From positions 186,001 to 250,000 of the forward strand of contig JAKFUG010000012.1 of NCBI GenBank assembly GCA_021732785.1: 64,000 bases of DNA. Direction: 5' to 3'. The DNA comes from Planctomycetaceae bacterium. Its GTDB lineage: Bacteria; Planctomycetota; Planctomycetia; Planctomycetales; Planctomycetaceae. The position numbers and the translations under genes were made by a program. Below the pieces are notes generated by a model, which saw nothing but the letters and a program-made list of their open reading frames with translations, did no database searches and had not been told where the DNA came from. Positions 26,627 to 35,954 of the stretch are shown here, in pieces; positions within the stretch are counted from its first letter, which is position 1; the number at the start of each line of letters is the position of its first letter.

Positions 26627-28486
26627 ATGCGCGTTTTCAGAACGCTGGTGCTGTCGGTAGCCGTTGCGGGCATCTTTACCGGATGCTCGACAACCGGGAT
26701 GAGTTGGCGCGCTGCGATGGGGATGCCCGCGAAGGCCGACCCCGCCAAAATGGAAACCGCCGAAACGAAAGCGGCGCGCGACACCAAGTCGAAAGAGACC
26801 GTCGCTTCCACTGACAAGGCCAAAGAGAAGGACAAGCCCGCCGACACAGTCGCCGCTGCGGAAACAAAGCCGAACCCGTTCAAACCGTCGCGTGAAAAGC
26901 CCGCTGAAAGCACGGCCGCAAAAACGACGGAGACCAGCACTGCGAAACCGGTCGTGACAGCCAAGACTGCGACCGAAACCGGTGGCGTGAGCTGGTCGCC
27001 GGAGATCGTGCAACTCATCGGCGATGAACTCCGCGACGCCACTCCCGAAGAGCGCGCAGAATGGCACGAGAACCTGAAGCGTGTTGATCCGGCAGTCATT
27101 CCCGACATTCTGCGGGCCCGGCGGCTATCGCGACAGGTCACGGAAACGGCATCGAAAGCGATGGAGGAAACCGATCGCCGCTTCGTCGAGATCCCGGTGC
27201 GTCGCACGGAGGATCGCGAGTTGAATCCGCGACGTGAGAACCGGGCGCTCCCCAATCTCGAATCCGAAATTGCCAATCGCCAACGTGCGGCTGACCGCGT
27301 GCAACCGGTGGGCTTCACGAATCCCTCGGGCGAGAACCGCGTCACCCACGCCACCTATCAGGCCGCCGCCGATCAGCCGCAGCGCGTCGATTATGCGTCG
27401 AATCAAGTGCCCCCACGAACGGTCGCCGACACGCGTCCCGGCCCCGTCGTCTTGCAGGGTTATGTCGTCGATGATGGCGTGGCTCCGGGAACGGATGCGA
27501 GCCGAGCTTCCGCTGCGCAAATCGGCGGATCGTCACCCCCACGGAATTACGCTTCCGCTCAAACCGATCCGGGAAGCATTGCCTGGCCGCAGCCGTCCAG
27601 CAAACCCGTGGCGACCGGTCCCGGCGGACGGAGTTCATCCACATCCTCGTTACCATTCGGCACCGGCTTCGTGCAGAACGTGGTGGGCCTGGTCCCGAAC
27701 CGGGGCAACAGCACCGCCGCGGCGACGAATCCCCCGGCCATGCTCGCGCCGCCGATCACCCCTTCATTACCGTGGCGGGCGGAATTGGAACGGACCATCG
27801 CCGCGCTCGAGCAGGAAGTCGCCACGCTGAAACCGTCCTCCACTCCCGAAGCACAGAACGATTATCTCCGCAAGCATGTCGCGCTGCGACAACTCTATTT
27901 GCTCACCGATCGACAGGAACGGGCGCTGACCGCCATCCCCGGCATCGAACCCGCGGACCAGGAATTCTGGCAGCAGGTCTTCTGGGGCATGTCCAACTAC
28001 ATGGATGTGCAACACATCCCGCGTTCGCAAGATCGGGCTTCGCAAACGATCTCGCAGATGAGCACGGCGATTCGTCGTCTGCAGGAACAGGCCGATTTGC
28101 AGATTCGCAACGTGGCGTTCTGCCGCCAGATTCAATACTTCGGCAACTACGAACGTTTCCCGCGGGACGAATTCCGCCCCGGCCAGGAAGTGCTGCTGTA
28201 CGCCGAGGTGGAGAACTTCAAGAGCGAGCCGACCGCGGACGGGCAGTACCGCACGCTGTTGCGGTCAACCATCGAGATTCTCAGCCCCAACGGTGAACTG
28301 CGGAAGCAGATCGATTTCGCGGCGACGGAAGACCTCTGTCGCAACTACCGCCGCGACTACTTCCACAACTACCAGTTCATCATCCCCGAGCGGATCCCGT
28401 TGGGTCCGCACACGCTGAAGCTCACCGTCTTCGACGAACTCAGCGGCCGCATGGTGAGTTACACGACGAACTTCAACGTGCAGTGA
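26627..28486 (+). CDS. Predicted lipoprotein, low-complexity N-terminus, unknown C-terminal domain
   Basis: 619 aa from the ATG at 26627; the frame upstream includes repeat J. The leader VLSVAVAGIFTGC gives a lipobox-like cysteine at about residue 18. Residues 30-115 are Lys/Ala/Thr/Glu-rich and probably disordered. A helical region (ELERTIAALEQEVATLKPSS) starts a folded C-terminal part of about 230 residues, with LPWRAE, GMSNYMDVQHIPRSQDRASQ and a beta-rich end (GPHTLKLTVFDELSGRMVSY). I recognise no family. It is probably an envelope protein; the C-terminal beta part may bind a partner. Confidence 0.8.
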   Translation: MRVFRTLVLSVAVAGIFTGCSTTGMSWRAAMGMPAKADPAKMETAETKAARDTKSKETVASTDKAKEKDKPADTVAAAETKPNPFKPSREKPAESTAAKTTETSTAKPVVTAKTATETGGVSWSPEIVQLIGDELRDATPEERAEWHENLKRVDPAVIPDILRARRLSRQVTETASKAMEETDRRFVEIPVRRTEDRELNPRRENRALPNLESEIANRQRAADRVQPVGFTNPSGENRVTHATYQAAADQPQRVDYASNQVPPRTVADTRPGPVVLQGYVVDDGVAPGTDASRASAAQIGGSSPPRNYASAQTDPGSIAWPQPSSKPVATGPGGRSSSTSSLPFGTGFVQNVVGLVPNRGNSTAAATNPPAMLAPPITPSLPWRAELERTIAALEQEVATLKPSSTPEAQNDYLRKHVALRQLYLLTDRQERALTAIPGIEPADQEFWQQVFWGMSNYMDVQHIPRSQDRASQTISQMSTAIRRLQEQADLQIRNVAFCRQIQYFGNYERFPRDEFRPGQEVLLYAEVENFKSEPTADGQYRTLLRSTIEILSPNGELRKQIDFAATEDLCRNYRRDYFHNYQFIIPERIPLGPHTLKLTVFDELSGRMVSYTTNFNVQ

Positions 28487-28736
28487 TCACGACAAGTGGG
28501 GCGTGTCATGGTGTTGTGCGCGGGTCTCCCGACCCCGCATTCTTCGCGTTTGTCGAACGAAGATAGTGGGCATAGCCCGTCCTACAAGACTCGGCCCTTT
28601 CGCGAGGCAAAAGCGCAGTGATCCCTTGGCAAGGATTGCGTTCGGCCTTCATTTGCTGCAAATTATTCTCGTCGCGATTTGTTGAGATCAGGGTCATTCG
28701 GCGTACAGAGCGATCTTTCGCCTTGGGGAGTGCATC

Positions 28737-29339
28737 ATGCGAACGGTTCTCAGTCTCACTGTGGTGTTCGGCATCGTTGCCGGTTCGTCGGCGCAGGAGC
28801 CGCCGAAGCCAGCCCCACCAGAGCAACCCGCAGCGCCGGCCTACGCAGTCCCCAAACTGCCACTGCCGCCAAACCCTGGCAGTATGAATGTGGTGTCGTC
28901 GCAAGCGGTATCGGACAAGGGTAAGGTCTCCTTGTTTGTCATGAAAAATGAACCCGTGACGACCACGGAGGCGTTCACCTACATCGTGCAAGTGCCAAAT
29001 ACGGTTGTGGAGGACGACGGCAACGGCGGGAAGATAACAAAGACTGTGGTGAAGCCGGAGACGAAAACGGGCACCCGAGCCGTCACCAAATACGTCTCCG
29101 TCATGAAGCAGTATCCCGTTACAGGCAACGAAAAGCTCACTCTGACGGACGCCGCCGGAAAGAAGCTCAGCGATGACGAAGTGTTGAAAGCGTTGGAGAA
29201 GCCGGCGTTCATCTTCGAGTTCACGGACAAGCCGAACGCGGACTTTTTGAAAACGCTTCAGCCGGAAACCGTGGTTTTGGCATGGAAGCCTCTTCCGGTG
29301 GACCCCACGACCGCACCTTCCCCGCCGCCGAAACGGTAG
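28737..29339 (+). CDS. Small secreted protein of unknown function
   Basis: 200 aa with GGGGAG before the ATG. Signal peptide RTVLSLTVVFGIVAGSSAQ, a short proline-rich linker, then a compact domain (about 50-185) containing repeats of the form VKPETKTGTRAVTKYV and KKLSDDEVLKALEKPAFIFEF, ending in a Pro-rich tail. No cysteines in the mature part. I recognise no family. Upstream 28487-28736 holds fragments that look like further repeats but no gene. Confidence 0.7.
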   Translation: MRTVLSLTVVFGIVAGSSAQEPPKPAPPEQPAAPAYAVPKLPLPPNPGSMNVVSSQAVSDKGKVSLFVMKNEPVTTTEAFTYIVQVPNTVVEDDGNGGKITKTVVKPETKTGTRAVTKYVSVMKQYPVTGNEKLTLTDAAGKKLSDDEVLKALEKPAFIFEFTDKPNADFLKTLQPETVVLAWKPLPVDPTTAPSPPPKR

Positions 29340-29421
29340 GTTTTTCCTGAGGGTCGGCGCGAGTCGCTCCGAACTTAGCTCCAGATCAAAAGACACTCCG
29401 AATCAGACGCCGAGCCGTATT

Positions 29422-29508
29422 GTGTGCCACTGGCTCTGCCAGTGTTTTTGTCCGTGGTGGACCGGGTTCAAGCACACCAGAAAGACACTGGCAAGGCCAG
29501 TGGCACAC
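29422..29508. repeat. Palindromic repeat, family B
   Basis: Arms GTGTGCCACTGGCTC and its inverse with two mismatches, spacer about 45 bp. It lies in the 321-bp gap before the VOC gene, which has no other feature. Confidence 0.88.
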
Positions 29509-29660
29509 CGACGGGTGGCTGAGGCGAAGTCTTCGCCGCCCCGGAATGGCCGGCGTTGAAGATTTTTTCGGCCCTTGTCGAAATCGCGGTTCGCCATTCG
29601 ACTAGAAGTCACAGAGTCCGAATCTGTCACTGACTACCACCACCGAATAGGAGACCCGCC

Positions 29661-30071
29661 ATGACCAAGATGATTTTCGTCAACCTGCCTGTTGCGGACC
29701 TCGCCAAATCGATGGCGTTCTACACCGCCCTCGGGTTCAAGAACAATCCGGCGTTTACCGATGCGACGGCGGCGTGCATGATCTGGAGCGACGCGATTTA
29801 TGTCATGCTCCTCAGCCACGGCAAATGGAAGACCTTCACCGACCGGCCGATTTGTCCCAGCACTTCCAGTGAAGTCTCGCTGGCCCTCGCTTTGGAGAAT
29901 CGGGAGGCCGTGGATGCGATGCTCGCCACCGCCGCGAAGAATGGGGGGACCGCCGACATCAACCCGGTGCAGGATCACGGTTTCATGTACGGCCGCGATC
30001 TGCTCGATCTCGATGGTCACGTCTGGGGACCGTTCTGGATGGACCCGGCGGCAATTCCGTCCGATAAATGA
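29661..30071 (+). CDS. VOC (glyoxalase/bleomycin-resistance fold) protein
   Basis: 136 aa, AGGAGA before the ATG. It starts KMIFVNLPVADLAKSMAFYTALGF, the typical VOC beta-alpha opening, and ends with GRDLLDLDGHVWGPFWMD, where the D-D-H region carries a metal ligand in the family. Two paired beta-alpha-beta modules fit a single-chain half. It is close to the PhnB/lactoylglutathione lyase-like members of unknown substrate. Cytosolic. Confidence 0.85.
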   Translation: MTKMIFVNLPVADLAKSMAFYTALGFKNNPAFTDATAACMIWSDAIYVMLLSHGKWKTFTDRPICPSTSSEVSLALALENREAVDAMLATAAKNGGTADINPVQDHGFMYGRDLLDLDGHVWGPFWMDPAAIPSDK

Positions 30072-30113
30072 TCGAATCTTGCTGTGTGCGGGATCGCGAG
30101 CTCCGTGCACAGC

Positions 30114-30417
30114 AAAGTCGCCATCACGCCCCGCCGTGATGAGCGGCACGTTTCGGATCGCTGCGGTTTGAATGAATTCAGCTTCCGAACGGCCAACTTG
30201 ATCGCTCAAAGTTCATCCGCACATCACGCGGAGAGGCTGTGAGTTTTTCAAAAGTAGCCCTGTCGCTCCGCGACAGGAAAGCCGCGCGGTGGACGCGGTT
30301 TGCGACGTCCGGCCGTCTTGATCGGGCATCGCGTATTGTTTTCTCGGCTTTCGTGTCGCGGAGCGACAGGGCTACGATAAAATCACAACCTCGGAGCGTG
30401 ATGGCTACTTTAGGCCC
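30114..30417. repeat. Family D palindrome interrupted by a family C element
   Basis: The left arm of D (AAAGTCGCCATCACG...) begins at 30114. The right arm runs ACATCACGCGGAG to 30233 and resumes at 30397 as CGTGATGGCTACTTTA. The intact D copy at 43230-43326 reads straight through this point. The spacer of 338 bp contains no gene. Confidence 0.85.
30234..30391. mobile_element. 158-bp MITE-like element (family C) with 5-bp target duplication
   Basis: Ends are AGGCTGTGAGTTTT and, inverted, AGGTTGTGATTTTA. Inside are the palindromic arms GTAGCCCTGTCGCTCCGCGA and its inverse. CGGAG flanks it on both sides (30229-30233 and 30392-30396), and taking out the element plus one CGGAG restores the D repeat sequence exactly as found at 43230-43326. 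No coding capacity. Confidence 0.82.
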
Positions 30418-32437
30418 GCAGGGCCGCTTTCAGATTCGCTTCACACGCGGCGATGACGGCTTTCTGAGCGGCGTCGACTTCATCGCTGGTGAGCGTGCGG
30501 TCGGCGGCGCGGAAGGTCATTGAGACGACGTAGCTCTTTTTATCGTCGCCGAGTTGTTTGCCGCGGTATTGACCGCCGAACGAGACCGTTTCCAGCAACG
30601 GCCCGGCGGCTTGCCGGACGGTCGACTCCACCGCGGACCATTCGACGGGTTCGTCGAGAACGAAGTTCAGATCGCGGACCATTCCCGGATGTTCCGGCAG
30701 TTTCTCAGCACGCGGGACGAGATCGGCGATCGCTTCCAACAGCGCGAGATCGAGTTCCGCCACGCAGACGGCGTCCCGCAAATCGGCGGCGTCACTCGCG
30801 CTGCGGTCGAGTTCGCCCAGCCAACCCCACAGCTTGTCGTTCAGCCACACTTCGGCACCGCGGCCCGGTGTGAATTGGGCGATCGATGACGGTCGCACGG
30901 TGAGTTGTGCGTGCGGGTTGACCCGTTGAGCGAGCAACTGCACGACACCCTTCAGATCGAGATAGCCCCGGCCGGTCACCAACCCAATCCGCCACGGTTC
31001 CGACTGTTGTTCGGGCATCGACGGGTCGGCGTGCAGAAAGACCTTGGCGACTTCAAACAACTGGGCGGAGAAATTGCCCTGCCGTTCGTTCGCGCGGCGG
31101 GAGGCCAACAGGCTCGGTACCAGCGATTGCCGCAACTGGTTCTCGGCGCGACGCGACGAATGCTCGACCATCAGCGCCGGTTGCTCACCCTGCGGCTGGA
31201 ACCACTTGCGTTCGCCGTCTGAGGTGAACGACGATGTGATCGCCTCGAAATACCCCGCGGCGGTGAGCGTTTCGCCGATCCGTTCGACCACACGCTCCCG
31301 TAGTGATTTCGCGCTCGTGCATAACGGCACGGCAATGTCCGCAGGGAGTTTGTCGTAGCCGTAGAGCCGGGCGACTTCTTCGATCAGATCGATTTCGCGG
31401 GTCAGATCGCGGCGGTAACTCGGTGCAAGGAACCGGGCCGATTCACTGGTCAGCGAACCGATCAGCGTCAGTCCCAATTGCTGCAGGATCCGCACGGCGG
31501 CATCGACGGGGATGTCGATGCCGAGCACTTTGCGGAACCGTGCGAACCGTAGGGAAATCTCCGCGCCGGTCTTCGGCGGCGTCTGCCCGGCGGTGACAAG
31601 TCCGCTCAGGAGTTCACCCCCCGCGAGTTCCAGAATCAATTCGCAGCAGCGACGACTCGCCCACTCCGGGCCGTTCGGATCGAGCGCCCGTTCAAACCGA
31701 TACGACGACGGGCTATGCAGATCCAGTTTGCGTGCCGTGCTGCGAACCGACAGGGGTGCGAACGACGCGGCCTCAATCAACACGGTTTTCGTCGTCGATG
31801 AAATTTCGGTGTCGAACCCGCCCATCACCCCGGCAAGGGCGACCGGACGTTTGGCATCCGCGATCACACATTGATCGGTGGTGAGGGCGTACTCCTTCTG
31901 GTTGATCGCTTTCAGTTTCTCGCCCGCGGCAGCGCGACGGACGTTGATCTGTTTGCCATGGAGCTTGTCGTAATCGAACGCATGCAGCGGCTGCGCACAT
32001 TCGAGCATCACGTAGTTGGTGATGTCGACGACGTTGTTGATGGAGGCAATGCCGACGGTGGCCAATCGCGTCTGCATCCACGCCGGGCTGGGGCCGATCT
32101 TCACGCCGCGGATGACGCGCGCGGTGTAGTGCGGACACAAATCGGGGCACTCAATTTTCACCGACACCGCTTGGCTGGTCGGTTCCGCGCTCTCTTTAAC
32201 GGTCGCGGGCGGAACTTGCTGCGGACAGTCATACAGGGCCGCGACTTCCCGCGCGATACCGAGGTGGCCGAGACAATCGGGGCGGTTGCTCGTGACTTCG
32301 AGATCGATGACGACATCATCGCCGACGGGATGGAACTCTTCGAGGTTCAACCCGGACATCGTCAACCGATCGGAAACTTCGTCGACGGTGGCGTCCACGG
32401 GCACATATTGTCGCAACCAATCCCAACTCACCAGCAT
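30410..32437 (-). CDS. pheT: Phenylalanyl-tRNA synthetase beta subunit, short form
   Basis: 675 aa from the ATG at 32437, giving MLVSWDWLRQYVPVD; in-frame ATGs at 32446 and 32461 are alternatives. The common bacterial form is about 790-800 aa. Here the N-terminus goes from LTMSGLNLEEF directly to HPVGDDVVIDLEVTSNRPDC, so the EMAP-type OB-fold tRNA-binding insert normally near residues 40-150 is absent. B3/B4 and B5 domains, the catalytic-like core and the C-terminal ferredoxin-fold anticodon-binding domain (HPGMVRDLNFVLDEPVEWSA) are present. pheS is not next to it. Needed with PheS for aminoacylation of tRNA-Phe. Confidence 0.93.
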   Translation of the reverse strand: MLVSWDWLRQYVPVDATVDEVSDRLTMSGLNLEEFHPVGDDVVIDLEVTSNRPDCLGHLGIAREVAALYDCPQQVPPATVKESAEPTSQAVSVKIECPDLCPHYTARVIRGVKIGPSPAWMQTRLATVGIASINNVVDITNYVMLECAQPLHAFDYDKLHGKQINVRRAAAGEKLKAINQKEYALTTDQCVIADAKRPVALAGVMGGFDTEISSTTKTVLIEAASFAPLSVRSTARKLDLHSPSSYRFERALDPNGPEWASRRCCELILELAGGELLSGLVTAGQTPPKTGAEISLRFARFRKVLGIDIPVDAAVRILQQLGLTLIGSLTSESARFLAPSYRRDLTREIDLIEEVARLYGYDKLPADIAVPLCTSAKSLRERVVERIGETLTAAGYFEAITSSFTSDGERKWFQPQGEQPALMVEHSSRRAENQLRQSLVPSLLASRRANERQGNFSAQLFEVAKVFLHADPSMPEQQSEPWRIGLVTGRGYLDLKGVVQLLAQRVNPHAQLTVRPSSIAQFTPGRGAEVWLNDKLWGWLGELDRSASDAADLRDAVCVAELDLALLEAIADLVPRAEKLPEHPGMVRDLNFVLDEPVEWSAVESTVRQAAGPLLETVSFGGQYRGKQLGDDKKSYVVSMTFRAADRTLTSDEVDAAQKAVIAACEANLKAALRA

Positions 32438-32557
32438 CGCCGTCATTCCTGCAAGGGTCACTCATGCGAACCGACCAGTTTACGCGATCATTTGCAGCGC
32501 GAACAGCGACGCCCCGGTGATGCCCAGTGGGTGGCGGTTCAGTTGGAATGGGAAAAA

Positions 32558-32627
32558 GTCGGGGCAGGGGCCCCGACCTATGATTTGGGGACGTTCGATC
32601 TTCATCGGTCGGGGCCCCCGCCCCGAC
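32558..32627. repeat. Palindromic repeat, family M
   Basis: Arms GTCGGGGCAGGGGCCCCGAC and the inverse at 32607-32627 with a short spacer. It lies between the divergent pheT and the lipoprotein hydrolase gene. Confidence 0.8.
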
Positions 32628-32738
32628 TCTTCAATCTGACCCACAACCAAGGGTGCGAATTCCTCTCGACCCGACTCGGAAAACGTGCGATGCTGCGGGT
32701 GAGCCGATTTCCATGTTGACCGTTTCCGGTTGCTTCCC

Positions 32739-33689
32739 ATGTTCCGCTACCGGCTGCCATTGGCGTGTTTGTTGTCCTTCCCGGTCATCGCCGGTTGTGG
32801 ATGGACCGGCCGCCCGCCAGTGTTGTCGCCGCCGACAGTCACCGCGACGTCGGAGACTCCGGAGGCAGAATCGGAACCCGAAAAACCGGCAGCGAAACTC
32901 CGTTTAACCAAACTGCTGTCGAGTGCTTCTCCGGAAGTGAAACCGCGGCAATCGCTGGACGAGATGTTTCTGTTTCAGCCGATCAAGATTCCGCCGGAGC
33001 GCTCGCAATCCGCACCCTTGCCGTTTGAAGATGTCGAACTGACCGCGCGCGATGGTACCCGGTTGCGGGCCTGGTGGGTGGGGCATCCGCAACCACAGGC
33101 CGTGGTGCTGTATCTGCATGGAAACGGCGGCAACCTGTGGTACCTTCTGGATGGATTGCGCTGGCTCAATGAGACCGCCGAGTGCTCCGTCATGGCGGTC
33201 GATTATCGTGGTTACGGTGACAGTACAGGCACCCCCACCGTCGTGGGAGTCCTGCAGGATGTCCGCGCCGCACGCACCGAAGCGGCACGCCGCGGTGGTG
33301 TCGAGGAGACCGGCATCGTGTTGATGGGCCGTTCGCTGGGGGGAGCGTTGGCCATTCAATCCGCGCAGGAGACGCCGCCGCGGGGATTGATTCTGGAGAG
33401 CACGTTCACCACGTTGGAAGAGGTGGGCCGCGTGCATCTGGGTTCACTCGCCAAACTGGTGCCCAACGACCGCCTCGATTCACTGGCCGCCCTGTCGAGC
33501 TATTCCGGCCCGTTGTTGCACTCGCATGGATCCGCCGACCGCGTGATTCCTTATGAACACGGAGTGCGATTGCACGCCGTCGCCACCGGCCCGAAGCAGT
33601 TCATCCGCATCGAAGGGGGTGATCACAACGACCCTCCCACACGCGATTACCTCGCGGCGTTGCGAGAGTTTCTGCATACGCTGCCCTGA
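32739..33689 (+). CDS. Lipoprotein alpha/beta hydrolase
   Basis: 316 aa from the ATG at 32739. Leader RLPLACLLSFPVIAGC with lipobox VIAGC gives a lipid-anchored envelope protein. After a linker, the hydrolase domain (about 85-310) has VLYLHGNGGNLWYLL (oxyanion loop), the elbow LMGRSLGGALAIQ, the acidic strand LLHSHGSADRVIPYE, and the histidine in EGGDHNDPP. This is the BAAT/YfhR-like serine hydrolase group; substrate unknown. Confidence 0.85.
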   Translation: MFRYRLPLACLLSFPVIAGCGWTGRPPVLSPPTVTATSETPEAESEPEKPAAKLRLTKLLSSASPEVKPRQSLDEMFLFQPIKIPPERSQSAPLPFEDVELTARDGTRLRAWWVGHPQPQAVVLYLHGNGGNLWYLLDGLRWLNETAECSVMAVDYRGYGDSTGTPTVVGVLQDVRAARTEAARRGGVEETGIVLMGRSLGGALAIQSAQETPPRGLILESTFTTLEEVGRVHLGSLAKLVPNDRLDSLAALSSYSGPLLHSHGSADRVIPYEHGVRLHAVATGPKQFIRIEGGDHNDPPTRDYLAALREFLHTLP

Positions 33690-34052
33690 AACAGTGTTCA
33701 GACGCGAGGGTGTCGCGACCGCCGCGCGAAGTTCACCACGCTGCGGCAATCAGCGGCTCAATCGTGGCTTCGCCTGACGGAAATGGACCTGAACGAGCGT
33801 TTGAAAACGACGTCTGCGTGCCCGCTCGTTGTGCGGCATCGCCAGAGAAGTGCGCTTAGCCAGCGGCCGACTGGCGTTGTCCGGATTCATGAAAAGTGCA
33901 TGAATCGAGTGCGGCTTTTTATGTGCCTGGGATTTGGCACACCATCTGCTTGCGTGAAGAAAGTGATGACTTCCGGTCGTTGACGTATTCCTCGTCACCC
34001 GGAGCGGCCTTGGTTGTGGGCTTCATTTCTGATGTTCTCGAAGGAGTGTTCT
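33690..34052. other. Intergenic region upstream of second DUF1559 gene
   Basis: 363 bp. A hairpin GATTCATG-N7-CATGAATC lies near 33882-33905, followed by a short T-rich stretch (CGGCTTTTTATG), possibly a weak terminator for the hydrolase gene. The small frame 33783-33983 has no convincing features. The end carries AAGGAG (34041-34046), the ribosome binding site for the next gene. Confidence 0.45.
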
Positions 34053-35072
34053 ATGTCTCTCGTCATTCGCCGTCGCACGGCGTTTACGCTGATTGAATTG
34101 CTGGTGGTGATTGCCATCATCGCGATTCTGATTGCCCTGCTGCTGCCCGCCGTGCAGCAAGCGCGTGAAGCGGCTCGCCGGACGCAGTGTCGTAACAACT
34201 TCAAGCAGGTCGGTCTCGCGCTGCACAATTATCACGACAATTTCCGGATGTTCCCGCCGGCGATCATCGGTTCCGGACGGTGTAACCCGGCCTCGTACCC
34301 CGCGGAGTGCCCGGCGACACGGCCCGTGCTCAATACCACGGGGTTTGTGCTGTTGCTGCCGTACATCGATCAGGCGCCATTGTATAACCTGTACAACTTC
34401 AATGTGTCTTCGAGTATGTCGAGCCCCTATGCTCGACCACAAGCCGGAGGAGTGGCAACCAGCACCACGAATCAAGCGATCTATCAGCTCAAGCTCGCTG
34501 CGTATGGTTGCCCGTCCGATCCTGGGGCAATGGCGCTTTATAACAATGGTGCGAACACGGCGACGAACTTCTACGAAGCGAACAACGTCGCCCGCAGCAG
34601 CATGCTCTTTGCGTCGGGGAGTTTCACCGATTACGACCAATCGTACGGAGCCAACATTGCGAGCACCAACCTCGGTATGTTTGGAAATGACGGGGCAGCC
34701 ACCGTTGCACAGGTCACCGATGGATTGAGCAATACCATCGCCGTCGGCGAATCGCGCCAACTGGGCAAAACTTCGACGGCATATGGTCCGTATTGGGGGG
34801 CTGGTGTGCATACGTGTTGCCACGGTTACACACCCAACGCGTGCTACACGCTCAACGCGGCTTACAACTATCCCCCCTGTACCGCAGCCGCTCCCGTGGC
34901 CGGGACGGCCAAGCTGCAATACGCCTGGGGATTCGGCAGTACGCATGTGGGCGGCGGTCACTTTCTGCTTGGCGACGGCTCCGTCCGCTTTATTGGCGAA
35001 AACGTCGACTACGCACTCGTCTTCAATCCGCTGAACCGCATCAAAGACAATACGATCGTTGGCGAGTTCTAA
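34053..35072 (+). CDS. DUF1559 prepilin-like protein
   Basis: 339 aa, AAGGAG six bases before the ATG. The leader [19 protein letters not shown] shows the prepilin motif with alanine, not glycine, just before the mature phenylalanine; this departs from the usual G and may affect peptidase processing. It continues [20 protein letters not shown]. Four or more cysteines in the globular part ([14 protein letters not shown]) suggest a disulfide-bonded extracytoplasmic domain. It ends [20 protein letters not shown]. It precedes a small lipoprotein by 79 bp, a common pairing in planctomycetes. Confidence 0.93.
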   Translation: MSLVIRRRTAFTLIELLVVIAIIAILIALLLPAVQQAREAARRTQCRNNFKQVGLALHNYHDNFRMFPPAIIGSGRCNPASYPAECPATRPVLNTTGFVLLLPYIDQAPLYNLYNFNVSSSMSSPYARPQAGGVATSTTNQAIYQLKLAAYGCPSDPGAMALYNNGANTATNFYEANNVARSSMLFASGSFTDYDQSYGANIASTNLGMFGNDGAATVAQVTDGLSNTIAVGESRQLGKTSTAYGPYWGAGVHTCCHGYTPNACYTLNAAYNYPPCTAAAPVAGTAKLQYAWGFGSTHVGGGHFLLGDGSVRFIGENVDYALVFNPLNRIKDNTIVGEF

Positions 35073-35151
35073 CTGTCGGTCTGCCATTCAGGTCGCCCCG
35101 TCATCTCACGATGGCGGGGTCACTTTTCCCTCCAGCAACAAGGCGATAAGT

Positions 35152-35613
35152 ATGTTCGGACGGTTGGTTATGGTCGTCCTCGTGACGACGGCGACCGGAT
35201 GTGGTTCGAGTCAACCCGCCGGTCCGGCGTTAGTTCCCGCAGAAGGTGTTGTCACCTTCAAGGACAAGCCGTTAGTCGGTGCGACCGTTTTCTTCCACCC
35301 GGAAAACCGGGAAGGAGCGAGTTGCGGGGGCAATACCGATGAAACCGGGAAATTTAAATTGTGGACCAACGGCAAAGGGGGCGCTTCTCCCGGCCGGTAC
35401 CGCGTGACGGTGAGGTGCTACACCAAGAAGGATGGCAGCCCTTTGATCGTCACCGAAGCCGATCGCGCGAACGGAATCGACGAAGATCAACTGATTGCCG
35501 CCGGCCAGGCGAAGCTCGGCGTTCCTTTGAAATACCTGAACCGCGACACCACGACGCTCAATGCGGAGGTCTCGTCCACAGCGGGGACATCGATTGTTGT
35601 TGCAGTGAACTGA
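35152..35613 (+). CDS. Small lipoprotein with transthyretin/carboxypeptidase-regulatory-like domain
   Basis: 153 aa from the ATG at 35152. Leader RLVMVVLVTTATGC gives a lipobox (ATGC). The mature protein is one beta-sandwich-like domain starting AEGVVTFKDKPLVGATVFF, with NTDETGKFKLWTN and GRYRVTVRC strands, the pattern of the carboxypeptidase-regulatory/transthyretin-like fold. Such proteins follow DUF1559 genes in planctomycetes and are probably made with them. Function unknown. Confidence 0.85.
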   Translation: MFGRLVMVVLVTTATGCGSSQPAGPALVPAEGVVTFKDKPLVGATVFFHPENREGASCGGNTDETGKFKLWTNGKGGASPGRYRVTVRCYTKKDGSPLIVTEADRANGIDEDQLIAAGQAKLGVPLKYLNRDTTTLNAEVSSTAGTSIVVAVN

Positions 35614-35630
35614 GCAATCGTGGAATCTAA

Positions 35631-35667
35631 CACCCAGGGAGATTTCTCCGGGTGATTTCATTTTCCG
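35631..35667 (+). terminator. Probable rho-independent terminator
   Basis: CACCC-AG-GGAG-ATTT-CTCC-GGGTG stem with a two-base bulge (35631-35654), followed by ATTTCATTTTCC. It lies 18 bp after the lipoprotein stop codon and before the convergent slyX. Confidence 0.65.
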
Positions 35668-35678
35668 TCGTTTAAAAC

Positions 35679-35906
35679 TCAGTAATGGGGTGGGCGTTCG
35701 TTTTCCGGCGACCGCATTTCGGGATCTTCCCCGAGCACGTCCAAACGCTGCTCGAGCCGCTGCAAACGCACGGTTAACAGCCGCAATTCCCGTTGCAATT
35801 CGAGCGCGACGCCGTGCAGTTGCTCGAAATCGTACTGCATGTGCGCCAGTGCCGATTCAACCGCAATCAACCGGTCGGCGTGATTCCCGGGGGACAGTTC
35901 GGTCAT
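35679..35906 (-). CDS. slyX: SlyX family protein
   Basis: 75 aa from the ATG at 35906; the long upstream frame is not supported. Nearly all of it is a predicted coiled coil (RLIAVESALAHMQYDFEQLH, RLLTVRLQRLEQRLDVLGED). It ends in PPHY, the C-terminal signature of SlyX (E. coli SlyX also ends PPHY), and the length matches the usual about 72. Function of SlyX is not established; it is a small cytosolic coiled-coil protein. Confidence 0.88.
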   Translation of the reverse strand: MTELSPGNHADRLIAVESALAHMQYDFEQLHGVALELQRELRLLTVRLQRLEQRLDVLGEDPEMRSPENERPPHY

Positions 35907-35954
35907 TCGATTCTCTCTGGACGTCACGAAGCAGGGGGCGTTTTCGCCTGTTTG

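Noticed and set aside
33783-33983. 66-aa frame in the gap before the second DUF1559 gene
   Set aside because: No ribosome site, no recognisable features, and it crosses a hairpin that looks like a terminator.
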